DNA of 12,675 nucleotides from UBA1756 sp045130235. GTDB lineage: Bacteria > Bacteroidota > Bacteroidia > Bacteroidales > WCHB1-69. The stretch is from positions 1 to 12,675 of the forward strand of contig JBGUPJ010000003.1 in NCBI GenBank assembly GCA_045130235.1, in the 5' to 3' direction. The translations under genes were made by a program, and so were the position numbers. Shown piece by piece: positions 1 through 10,900 of this stretch. The number at the start of each line of letters is the position of its first letter. The stretch's first letter is position 1. Under the pieces are notes generated by a model. That model saw nothing but the letters and a program-made list of their open reading frames with translations, had not been told where the DNA came from and did no database searches.

Positions 1-1983
1 GGAAGCCGTGAACGTGCTGTATTCCTCATTGTCCGCGCTGATCTCCCAACCCTGCGTGCTTACTGCAGAGCCGTTGGCCGTCACTTCGGGCGCTGTCAGG
101 GTGAGGGCACTGCCGTTGCATACTGCGGCGGGTGCCGTGATGTTAGCAACAGTCGGGATGTTGTTCACGGTGATCTTCGCCATGTTGCTGTAGGATGTTC
201 CGCAATCGTTGGTTGCAAAGTAGCGGATGTACCAGCCGTCCTGTTCAGCGGTCACTGACGTGGAGGCCGTGAACTCGCTATACTCCTCACCGTCCTCGCT
301 GATCTCCCAGCCTTGCGTGCTCACTTCGGAGCCGTTGGCCGTAACAGCCGGAGCCGTCAGGTTGAGGGTGCTGCCATCGCATACTGCTTCGGGTGCCGTG
401 AGTTCGGCAACAGTCGGAACGTTGTTCACGGAGATCTTCGCCGTGTTGCTGTAGGATGTTCCGCAATCGTTGGTTGCAAAGTAGCGGATGTACCAGCCGT
501 CCTGTGCTGCATTTGCGTTGGAGCCGCTGGTGAAGCTGCTCCAGTTGGTTGCGCCGTCCTCGCTGATCTCCCAACCTTCTTCGCTCACCTCGGAACCATT
601 GGCTGTCACTTCGGGAGCTGCCAGGTTGAGAACGCTGCCGTCGCATACTGCATCGGGTGCCGTGATGTTGTCAACAGTCGGAACGTAGTTCACCGTAATC
701 TGGACAGCGTTGCTGTAGGATGTTCCGCAATCGTTGGTAGCCGTGTAACGGAGGTAGTAGCCGTTCTGTTCGTATGTCATCAGTGTGGAGGCCGAGAACG
801 TGCTGTATTCCTCATTGTCCGCGCTGATCTCCCAGCCCTGCGTGCTCACTGCGGAGCCGTTGGCAGTCACTTGAGGAGCCGTCAGGTTGAGGGCACTGCC
901 CGCACATACCGCGGCGGGTGCCGTGATGTCGGCAACCGTCGGAACGTTGTTCACGGTGATCTTCACCATGTTGCTGTAGCTCGTTCCGCAGTCGTTGGTC
1001 GCATAGTAGCGGATGTAGTAGCCGTCCTGACTGAAGGTGACGTTGGAGCCGTTGGTGAAGGCAGCCCAATCGGACTGGTCTGCGGAGATCTGCCATCCCT
1101 GTTCGCTGACCGTGGAGCCATTGTCGGTGACGGTCGGGAGAGTCATGGTGAGGGCGTTTCCGGCGCAGACTGCCGCAGGAGCGGTGATGTCGGTCACGCT
1201 CGGAACGTCGTTCACGGTAATCTGAACGGCATTGCTGGTGGCGTTTTCGCTGCCATTGGTGGCGAAATATCTGATGTAGTAACCGTTCTGACTGAAGGTG
1301 ACAGCCGTGGCCGGGTTGAATGCCTCGTATGTGCCGTTCTCGGTGGCGGCTATCTGCCATCCCTGTTCGGTGATGGTGGAGCCGTGGGCATTGACATTTG
1401 GAGTGGCGAGGGTGAGCGTGTGGCCAGCACACACCGGGTCGGGTGTGTCGATGTCGGCGATTTCAGGTGCACCTGAAATGGTGATCTGTACCGCATTGCT
1501 GGTAACGGTGCCGCAATTATTGGTTGCAAAATATCTAATATAGTAGCCGTTCTGCTCAGTGGTCACCGGTGTCGACGGGTCGAAACTGCTGTAGGTGCCG
1601 TTTGCTGTCGCGCTAATCTGCCATCCCTGTGAGCTGGCGTCCGTGACTTCTGGAGCAGTGAGCAAGAGCACATCGCCAGAAACGACGGCCGCGGGTGCGG
1701 AGATGTTGGCCACAGAGGGCAGCGGATACACCGAAATCTGCACTGCGTTGCTGGATGCGGAACCACATTCGTTAGAAACAGAATATCTGATATAATAACC
1801 ATTCTGACTGTAAGTTACATTAGCAGTCGGGTCGAATAAGGTGTGGGGGCCTTCTTCAGTGGAAGAAATCTCCCATCCTTGAGTAAGGATGCTTGCACCA
1901 TTGAGAACGATAGTGGGTTCATCCAGTTCGAGAGCAGTATTGTGACAAACTGGATTGGGCGTGGTAATCGTGATACTCGGGGT
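1..1983 (-). repeat. Tandem array of 84-88-residue Ig-like repeats (7 complete, 1 partial)
   Basis: Unit boundaries on the plus strand: R1 1723-1983, R2 1471-1722, R3 1207-1470, R4 946-1206, R5 685-945, R6 421-684, R7 160-420, R8 1-159 (cut by the window edge). Lengths are 87, 84, 88, 87, 87, 88 and 87 codons. A typical unit reads PTVADITAPAAVCAGSALNL, VTANGSAVSTQGWEISAD, then GYYIRYFATNDCGTSYSN and a closing KITVNN. The marker Trp codons lie at 1873, 1621, 1357, 1093, 832, 571, 307 and 46. Each standard unit has two cysteines (VC-G and NDCGT) placed to make one disulfide. R5-R8 are much more alike in DNA than R1-R3. The array continues beyond base 1. Confidence 0.9.
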
Positions 1984-4900
1984 ACTACCCACAGTAACCG
2001 TAGCCACTTCTGAAGGACATAAATTGTTGTTCCACTCAAGGATAGAGATTCGGGCATAGCCGTTGCCGGTATGGCCGGTTTCAGAAGTGCCGTCGGGAGC
2101 GAGGAATGTTTCGCTACCTGCAATGGTCTGGGCGTTTTCCAAATAATAGGAACTGTTCAGCAGACAGCCATTGGGATAGTTCTCGGCGGTAGCGGAAGTA
2201 TATACGTATCCGCTTCCGCCGCCAGCGCCACCATCAGGTGTGGACGCGCCGCCGCCGTACCAGCCGCCGCCACCACCATTGGAATAGCCTGCGCCTTCAG
2301 AATAGCCTCCCACGCCGAATCCGCCGGCGTAGATAGTGCCGCCCCATGAGTTCTCAGTTCCTGCGGCACCACCAGCCACCTGAGTTCCGCCTTGACCGTA
2401 ACGGCCTGCGGTATTTCCGCTACCTGTTCCACCCGTTAAGCCGCCGCCGTATGAAGCCGTAGCTCCATTGCCGGAGATACCGGTTTCATAACCGCCGCCG
2501 CCACCTCCAGCCACTATCACACGGGAATAGAGGGAGGTGCTGTTTACACGGATGTCGGTAGCTCCACCGCCAGAGGTCATAGTACGAGAGTAGGAAGAGG
2601 AACCAAGACCGCCACCATTAAATCCGCCGGCCACAGGGTTGCCGCTTCTGCCTTGTCCACCTACATATACATTCAGTGTTGTGCCTTGTGTCACTTCCAA
2701 TTCGCCTACTGAATAGCCTCCGCGTCCGCCTTCGGTATATCCGGATACAGTGCCACCTTGCGCACCCCATACTTCAAGCTGCAAACGGCTGACTCCTCTC
2801 GGTACGGTATAGCTCTGTCCAGCACCCGTATATTCGAAACTGATGGGAGTGGGATCGATGTGCGATACACAACGCACATAGTATGTGGTGGAAGCATTTA
2901 CTGAAGGCGTATAAACCGTGCCCGTAAATTCAATATCGCTGAAGTCGGAGGTTGTGCTCCACTGGTAGTCGTAACCCTCTACAGGATTGGTGATTTCCAA
3001 ACGGGTAGGCATTCCGACACAGGCATCTGATGCCGCTATCACCGGAGCAGACATGCGCTCCACGGTGATGGTCACAGGTACCAGCACAGAGGGACAAAGG
3101 TCGGAAGAAACAGCCATATCCGTAATGGTTATGCGGGCAAAACCATTGCCGGCGTGACCGGTTTCCATTGTTCCATCAGGTGCGAGGAAGGATTGGTTGC
3201 CAGCAAGTGTCTGTGCATCTAACAAATTGCCAATATAGCCAGAACCACCTGCGCCATACGCTGAATAACCATTGTTCGCGTAGCAGCCGCCACCGTACCA
3301 GCCACCGCCGCCACAAGCGCCCATGGCATGGCTCGTGTGTCCGCCAGACGTTGATGCTCCATAACCGAATCCGCCAGAATATAGGGTGACCCAACTACTA
3401 GCGTCATTGATGTAGGCTTGTCCAGCTTCAGACTGTGTGCCGCCATAAGTGCCCACACCAGCAGTGCCGCCTCCAGCAGTTCCGGCAGCACCTTCAGCGC
3501 CACCGCCACCGCCGGCCACAATCAAGCGACCGTTATAAGAATCAGCTGTACGAACATACCGATTATATTCATCCAAAGTACACTCACCACCAACAGTGGA
3601 GATATCTGTTGCTCCACCACCTGTTCCCAGATGGTTCCCTGTGCCGCCGCTGCTGTATGAGTTCGTCACACCTCCACCGCCGTTCCAACCGCCAAGAACA
3701 TCATAGGAACCGGTATTTCCAGCTCCTCCTACATAAACATATAAGGTCTGTCCAGCTGACACATCAATTTTTCCGACAGAATATCCACCATTTCCACCCA
3801 ATTGTGAATGAGCAGTGGATGAACCACCCTGTGCACCCCATACTTCGAGTTGCACTTGATTTACACCTGCGGGAACTTCCCATGACTGTTCACTGCCGGT
3901 GTAACTGAACTCAATGGGGTCGGAGCTGACAGGGACATCCACCGTCCGCAGATAATAAGTGGTGCTATTCTCCAATTCAGGAGTAGTGAACACACTGCCC
4001 TCATAGACCAAGTTCTGACCTTCCGCGTCGGAGTACCAGCGGTAAACAATGTTGCCTTCCTCCGATGAGGATGCAGTCAACGTGGCGCTCTGTCCGCAGA
4101 ACACCGTTTGATTGCCAGTGAAGGTAGGAGCCGCCATTGGCGGGTTGATGATAAGGGTAGCCGTGGTTGTGCCGCTGTTGCCGCATGCGTCGCGGAACTC
4201 ACGGGTCATTTCAAATGTACCCGAACCAAGGGTAGTACGATCATTTTCGGTGAGGGTATAACTTGCCTCATTACTCCATACAGTCGTGATACTGCCGATG
4301 GTCCATTGGTATTCCACATTACCACCACCAATAGCCGGAGCTGTGGAGGTAATGATAATCTCTGGATCAAGTTGGCAGACTTCCACTTTGGAGATGAGAC
4401 CGGCATCGGAACTGGTCAAGTTCGTCACGCTCACATTGGCAGTTCCAACGCAACCGTAGTCATCTGTACCGCTCACACTATATTCACCAAGACCCACGGT
4501 GAAGTCGGCCGTTGCAGGACCATTCGTCCAAGCATAACTTTCTGCACCGGAAGCGGTGAGCGTGATGGTTCCATCACCACACACCATCGGATTCTCAGGT
4601 GACACCTCAATGGTCGGGTTCACATGCACGGTGTAATCCAAAATGGTGGGACAACCATGATCTTCGTCAGTCACTGACACCGTGTAGGTAGTGGTTTGTG
4701 TGGGTGAAACGGTGAGGGTGTTCCTATCGCCCTCCACAGGACTGCCATTGGCAGCCCAATGATATTCGCCTCCCATGGGGCTGAAAGTGTAGAGCGTTCC
4801 AGGAACAATATTAGTAAGTTGGGATGCGCTTACGCTATTGGTAGTTGCAGTGCTTGTTATTGCTTCGTTTTGACCTGTCGGGGTGACGCTCAAAAACGAT

Positions 4901-7900
4901 ATGCCACCATTGTTACTGTTAATGCCGATGCCACTACCATCGCTACTTAAATTCACAGTGCTACCATAGTGAATCTCAATAACATTGGTTCTTTCATAAA
5001 GTCTGATTTGATATGTGTAGCTTCCACTTGAGCTGAGCCTGCTACCTTGGGTATGGAAAACAAACACCCTGTTCGGTGCAGTTCCAAGGGTTTGGGCGTA
5101 CATAACATTTCCGTTAATGTCGTTCCAAAGCGCCGCAATGGCAGGACAATAGGAGGTTGAATTTAAGGAACTTCCCAGACTGCTACTTGACAAGGCATTA
5201 CCCAAAATAATATGTCCGTTGGTAGTGAGTAAAGCTTGGGTATATTCTGTTCCACAATAAGTGAATGGGAATCCAAGATTGACGATGGTGTATGCATCAT
5301 CACCAGTAGAAATACTGGTTGATGAAGAGGCGAGGGGTTCAAAAGTGCGATTGCTCACATGGAATGTGTATTCAGCAGCGTTGTCGGGCATACTGTTGAG
5401 CAATTCTGCTGTCAGGGTTACTTCGGTACCGGGCAGCTGGCATTCGCCATTATCGGAGCCGGAAAGGATAGCGTCCGGAGCGTCCACGGAAATGGTGATG
5501 GGTTCTGATGCCACCTGGCAGGTGCCGTTGGTTGCTGTAATTGAGTAGGTTGTGGTAAATCCTGGAGTTACTTCACGGATATTCTCTTGGGTGGTGATGC
5601 CATCACTCCATTCGTAAGAGCTAATGTCTGAAGAAGGATCTTGGGCGGTCAACACCACGGCAGCGTCGCCGTCGCAATAGCTATTGGAAGAAGACTCAAA
5701 AGAAAAGGTCGGTGCAGAAACTGGCGTAAGTGTGACTGTGGTCACTGCTGACGGGCAATAATCGGTAGCCATGTCCAACAAAGTTATACGCGCATAACCA
5801 TTGCCTGTATGACCGATTTCGTCAGTGCCATCAGGTGCGGGAAAAGATTGGTCCCCAGCGATTAATAGGGCATCGGAAAGTTGGCTGCTGGTATAGCCAG
5901 AACCGCCACCGCCGGCGGCATTGATTGCACCGCCAGAACCGCCGCCGTACCAGCCGCCTCCGCCTCCGCCTCCTGACCAGCCGCCAGTGTTACCTGTCTG
6001 ATTACCGCCCTGACCGAAGGAACCGGAAGATGAATAGGATGAGGTAGTACCTCCTGCGCCACCGGCAACCTGAGTGCCGCCGTTGCCGCCAGTATAACTA
6101 GAGCTGACATTTGTCCCAATTGTTCCACTGAGACCACCGCCTACGCCTCCATAGGCGTATGGATAACTGCTAGAGGTGCCTGAACCACCGCCGGCGCCCG
6201 CAACAACTAATACTGCGGAACTGTTATTGGAGAGTGATGAAAGCAGACCTTGAACTGTAGCGATGTGGGTTGCGCCACCACCAGCTGCCGAAACATAGTT
6301 ACCATCGCCACCGGCTGTCGAACCACCTCCATTGTAACCACCAAAACATGTGAAGGCAGATGTGGTGGAAGAGTTAGTGCCCTTGCCGCCCACATAAACA
6401 TATAAAGACTGATAGGGGGTAACGTTCAGGGTCCCTTTTGCATATCCGCCATTTCCTCCTGGCGTTAAATAGGAGTCGTTATAGCTGGCATCACCGCCCT
6501 GTGCGCCCCACACTTCAAGCTGAACTTGGGAGACACCTGCGGGAATCGTATAAGTTTGTTCCGCCCCCGTGTAATCAAAATCAATCACATCATCTTCACT
6601 GCCGACCACGCTGCGCACATAGTAGGTGGTTTGCGCATCTACTGTGGGAGTGAATGTGGCACCCGTGAATTCAATTACACTAAAATCATTCGTGGTGCTC
6701 CATTGGTATAGGTATCCTTCAACGGGGTTGGTTACCACTAATTCGGAAGGTTCGCCAATACAAGCCGAACGCACCTCCACCACTGGAGCTGGCATTTGGC
6801 TTACTGTGATGGTCACGGGCATCAGCTCGGAGTTGCAGCTCAAATGGCGAATTTCAATATCCGTAATGGTGATGCGGGCATGGCCGTGACCGGCATGACC
6901 CGTTTCAGATGTCCCATCAGGAGCGGAGAACGAGGTATTACCTGCAATAGTCTGTGCATCTGTTAGATAGTAGGAAGCAGGGATATTGTATCCTGAAGGA
7001 GCGTAGGAAGCTGTGGCTTCACTCCACACATAGCCTGAACCGCCACAACCGCCCTGACTGTCGCTGCCATTATCGCTTGTCGGGATGGTTTGCGTACCAC
7101 CACCACAGCCGCCGCCATACCAGCCGCCGCCGCCGGCACCGCCATCGTATTGGGTACTGGCACCAATACCGAAAGCATATCCTGTGCCACCACCTGTCTG
7201 CGTACCGCCGGTGGTGCCTGAAGAAGAACCTGTGATACCGGTAGTACCGCCACCTGCACCGCCCTGTTCGGCGTCTTCACCGCCGCCACCGCCGCCGCCG
7301 GCCACGATGATGCGGTCATAAAGGGTGTTGTCATTCAAGCGGATGTCGGTGGCACCACCACCGCCACTTGCAGGATCACCGCTGCCAGATGTGTAGCTAT
7401 AGCCGCCGCCGTTCCAGCCGCCGTCGGCTCTGCCTACGCCATCTCCTGTCGTTCCGCCGTGGCCGCCTACATAAATATATAAGGTTTCTGTGCCATTGGT
7501 GGGCATTGTTCCGTAGGAGTACCCGCCATTACCACCATAACCGGCCTGTGTATTGGAAGTGAACGGTTGACCGCCGCCTTGTGCACCCCATACCTCAAGC
7601 TTTAGCTCACGAACATCGCTGGGTACGGCCCACGTCTGCTCTGCACCTGTGTATTCAAAGTCAATGGGTTCGGTGCTGGTGGGTAAATCCACCGTCTGCA
7701 AGTAGTAGGTGGTGGTGTTCTCCAATACAGGAGTGGTGAACACATTGCCCTCGTAAACCAAGTTTTGTCCCTGCGGGTCAGAGTACCAGCGATAAACAAT
7801 ATTACCCTCCACGGGGGAGGTTGCTGTCAGTGTGGTAGCATGACCACAGTATAACTCGCGTTCGCCTGTCACCGTAGGAGCTGTCATCGGCGGTTCGATG

Positions 7901-10900
7901 GAGAGTGTGCCAGTGGTTGTCCCCGTATTGCCGCATGCATCACGGAACTCACGGGTCACATTGAAAGTGCCAGTGCCCAGCGTGGCGCTGTCGGCAGTGG
8001 TAAGGGTGTAGCTCGGATCCTCGCTCCATCCCGTAGTAATACTGCCGATCGTCCAGCGATATTCCACGTTGCCGCCGCCAGAGGCGGGAGCGGTGGAGAC
8101 AAGGGTGATTGTAGTAGCGTTATCATCCCAGCACGCTTCAGTGTTAGCGATTGTGCCAGGATGGGGAGCAGCCAAAGAGGTCACCTCCACTGTGGTAGTA
8201 GCGTAGCACCCGTCATTGTTGGTGGCTGTCACTATATAACTACCTGCGGGCACAGTGGTGGCTGCCGTCTGCGCACCATTATTCCATGCGTAGTTGTCGG
8301 CACCCGAAGCGGTGAGGGTGACAGTGCTACCGGGGCATACCATCGGGTTCTCGGGTGTCACCTCCACAGTGGGATTTACGTGTACGGTATAGTTTAGAAT
8401 GGCATCACAGGTGTAATCATTGCCAGAAACCGTAACGGTGTAGGTTGTGGTTTGTTCGGGATTGACGGTGATGGAAACTTCGGTTTCGCCGGTGGACCAA
8501 GCGTAGGTGAGTTCGTAGCCTGCGCTTATCGTGGCTTCCCAGCCCAAGCCAGTGCTGCTTTGGTCTGAAGTGAACCGTATGGTCAGGCTTCCCGAATTGG
8601 CTGTGTAGAGCGAACTGGTCGGAACATTATATAATAAACCGCTATATAATAATGTACTTGATGTATTGACCCCGTCATACAAGTATAGGTTGTCGCAACA
8701 GCTCTCAGCTCCTTGGGTTGAAAAGACTATGCTAACTGGACCTCCGTCAGCTGAAGTGAAAGTTTGGGTGTAATCTTCATAATTGCTATAATTGGAGGAT
8801 GAACCGTTGTGGTCATAATAGCTGAAGGAACATCCGGATTGGAGTATGACAGTTCCGTTGTTCATATTCAATGAGGCGGGACATTCTCCACCAAGCCCTC
8901 CCGCTGAGAGGGTTACTTCGGTTCCGGGCTGCAGGCATTCACCATTGTCGGTGCCGACAAGGATCGTTTCGGGTGCGTCCACCATGATGGTGGTGGATTG
9001 CTCGGCATGACATCCGCCAGAAGTAAAGGCAGTGACAGTATAGGTGGTCGTCATACCCGGAGTGACCGAATGGGAGGTCTCCGTCCCGATATACCCGTCG
9101 CTCCACTCATAGCGCACAATGTCGTTCGAGGGATTGTTGATGGATAGTGTCACAGGAGTCTGGTTACAAGAACTCTGTGAGGATGTTGATAAGCTGAACG
9201 TCGGCAACTGTTGCAGGCTAACAGGCACGGTGCATATTGCCGACTGGCATGATGGGGTCAGCCCATTAAAGGTGACACGGGCAAAGCCGTTGCCAGTATG
9301 ACCAGTTTCAGATGTGCCGTCTGGAGCAAGGAATGTTTCGCTGCCTGCAATGGTCTGTGCATCTGATAGATAGTAGGAAACTGTGACATTATAGCCGACA
9401 GGAGCATAGGAAGATGTAGCTGATGTCCACACGTAGCCGGAACCGCCACAACCGCCATTGGCGTCGCTACTATTATCGCTTGATGGGATGGTTTGCGTAC
9501 CGCCGCTACAGCCGCCGCCATACCATCCGCCGCCGCCAGCGCCGCCATCGTATTGGGTGCTGGCACCGATTCCGAAAGCAGAGCCTGTGCCACCACCTGT
9601 CTGCGTGCCACCGGTAGCGCCTGAAGAAGAACCTGTAATACCGGTAGTACCGCCGCCAGCACCGCCCTGTTCGCCATCTTCACCACCGCCACCGCCGCCA
9701 CCGGCCACGATGATGCGGTCATAAAGGGTGTTTCCATTCAAGCGGATGTCAGTGGCACCACCACCGCCACTTGCAGGATCACCATTGCTGGATGTGTAGC
9801 TGCATCCACCGCCGTTCCAGCCGCCGTCGGCTCTGCCTACGCCATCTCCTGTCGTTCCGCCGTGGCCGCCAACATAAATATATAAGGTTTCTGTGCCATT
9901 GGTGGGCATTGTTCCGTAGGAGTACCCGCCATTACCACCATAACCGGCCTGCGTATTGGAGGTGAACGGTTGGCCACCACCTTGTGCGCCCCATACTTCG
10001 AGGGTGATTGAACTGGCGTTCGTAGGAACGGGGATTACCTGCTCAGCCCCCGTATATTCGAAATTGTGAACGGGAATTAGAGAGCCCTGGTAGCAACACA
10101 CATACAAAGTAGTGCTGCTTTGCAGATTGGGAAGGGTATAAGTTGTGCCTTCATACAGCGGGGTGCCAGAGCAAGAAGAGTTGTCCCACCAGCCGTAGTT
10201 GAGACCTGGCAAAGCATTGGTGACGGTGAGGATAGCATCTTCCCCGAGACAGTTGTTCGCCACCTCCACAACTGGAGCCGTGGGTATTGAACCTGCTGAA
10301 ATTGTATAAGAAACCACAGTTGAATAATTAACCACTTCAGGAATAATATAGCTGATGCGGGCGTAGCCATCGCCACTATGACCAGTTTCGTTCCCGCCAT
10401 TAGGAGCGGGGAAAGAAGTGTTACCCGCGATGGTCTGGGCATTAGTGAGGCTATTGCTGACATAGCCGCTGCCACCACCACCTGACTGATTTTCAGATGA
10501 TCCGCCATATCCTCCATACCAGCCGCCGCCGCCACCACCACATTCACCACTGGAGTAAGAGCATTGCGCGGCGTATAAGAATGCACTGCCTGATGATTGT
10601 GTTCCTGCAGAGCATGATCCAGCAGTACCAGATGTTCCTCCTCCACAGCCACCATTTCCGTTATCGGATGCGCCGCCACCTCCACCTGCAACAATGAGCA
10701 CGGGATCAGTATTGGAAGAGAAGGATGAGAGAACACCGCTTGAGGTAGCTATGTGGGTGGCACCACCACCGCCTGCGCCGTTGTGGCTCGTTCCTGACCA
10801 TGCACGACCAGCCCCACCACCATTATAACCTCCTGATAACAATGAACTACTACTATAATTTCCATTGTCTGTAGTCCCCTGGCCGCCGACACAAACATAT

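Noticed and set aside
313..1476. Plus-strand ORF of 387 codons opposite the Ig array
   Set aside because: It is the antisense shadow of the repeats. Its sequence repeats with the same 87-88-codon period because the unit length is a multiple of three, and it has no recognisable domain. The minus-strand reading is a clear Ig array.
1..1983. CRISPR-like array
   Set aside because: The regular repeats are 252-264 bp long, coding, in frame and without spacers.
4108..4602. Plus-strand ORF of 164 codons
   Set aside because: It is antisense to the second Ig/PKD set, with no start-site signal and no domain; the opposite strand is coding throughout.
7085..7321. Plus-strand proline-rich ORF (and its twin at 9458-9724)
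   Set aside because: The Pro-rich translation is the complement of glycine codons in modules C and B. The twin exists because those modules are near-identical in DNA.
10077..10736. Minus-strand ORF of 219 codons
   Set aside because: It lies in another frame of the same strand, inside Gly-rich module A and the following Ig linker. Its Ala/Val-rich translation comes from GGC/GGT-rich DNA read one base out of frame.
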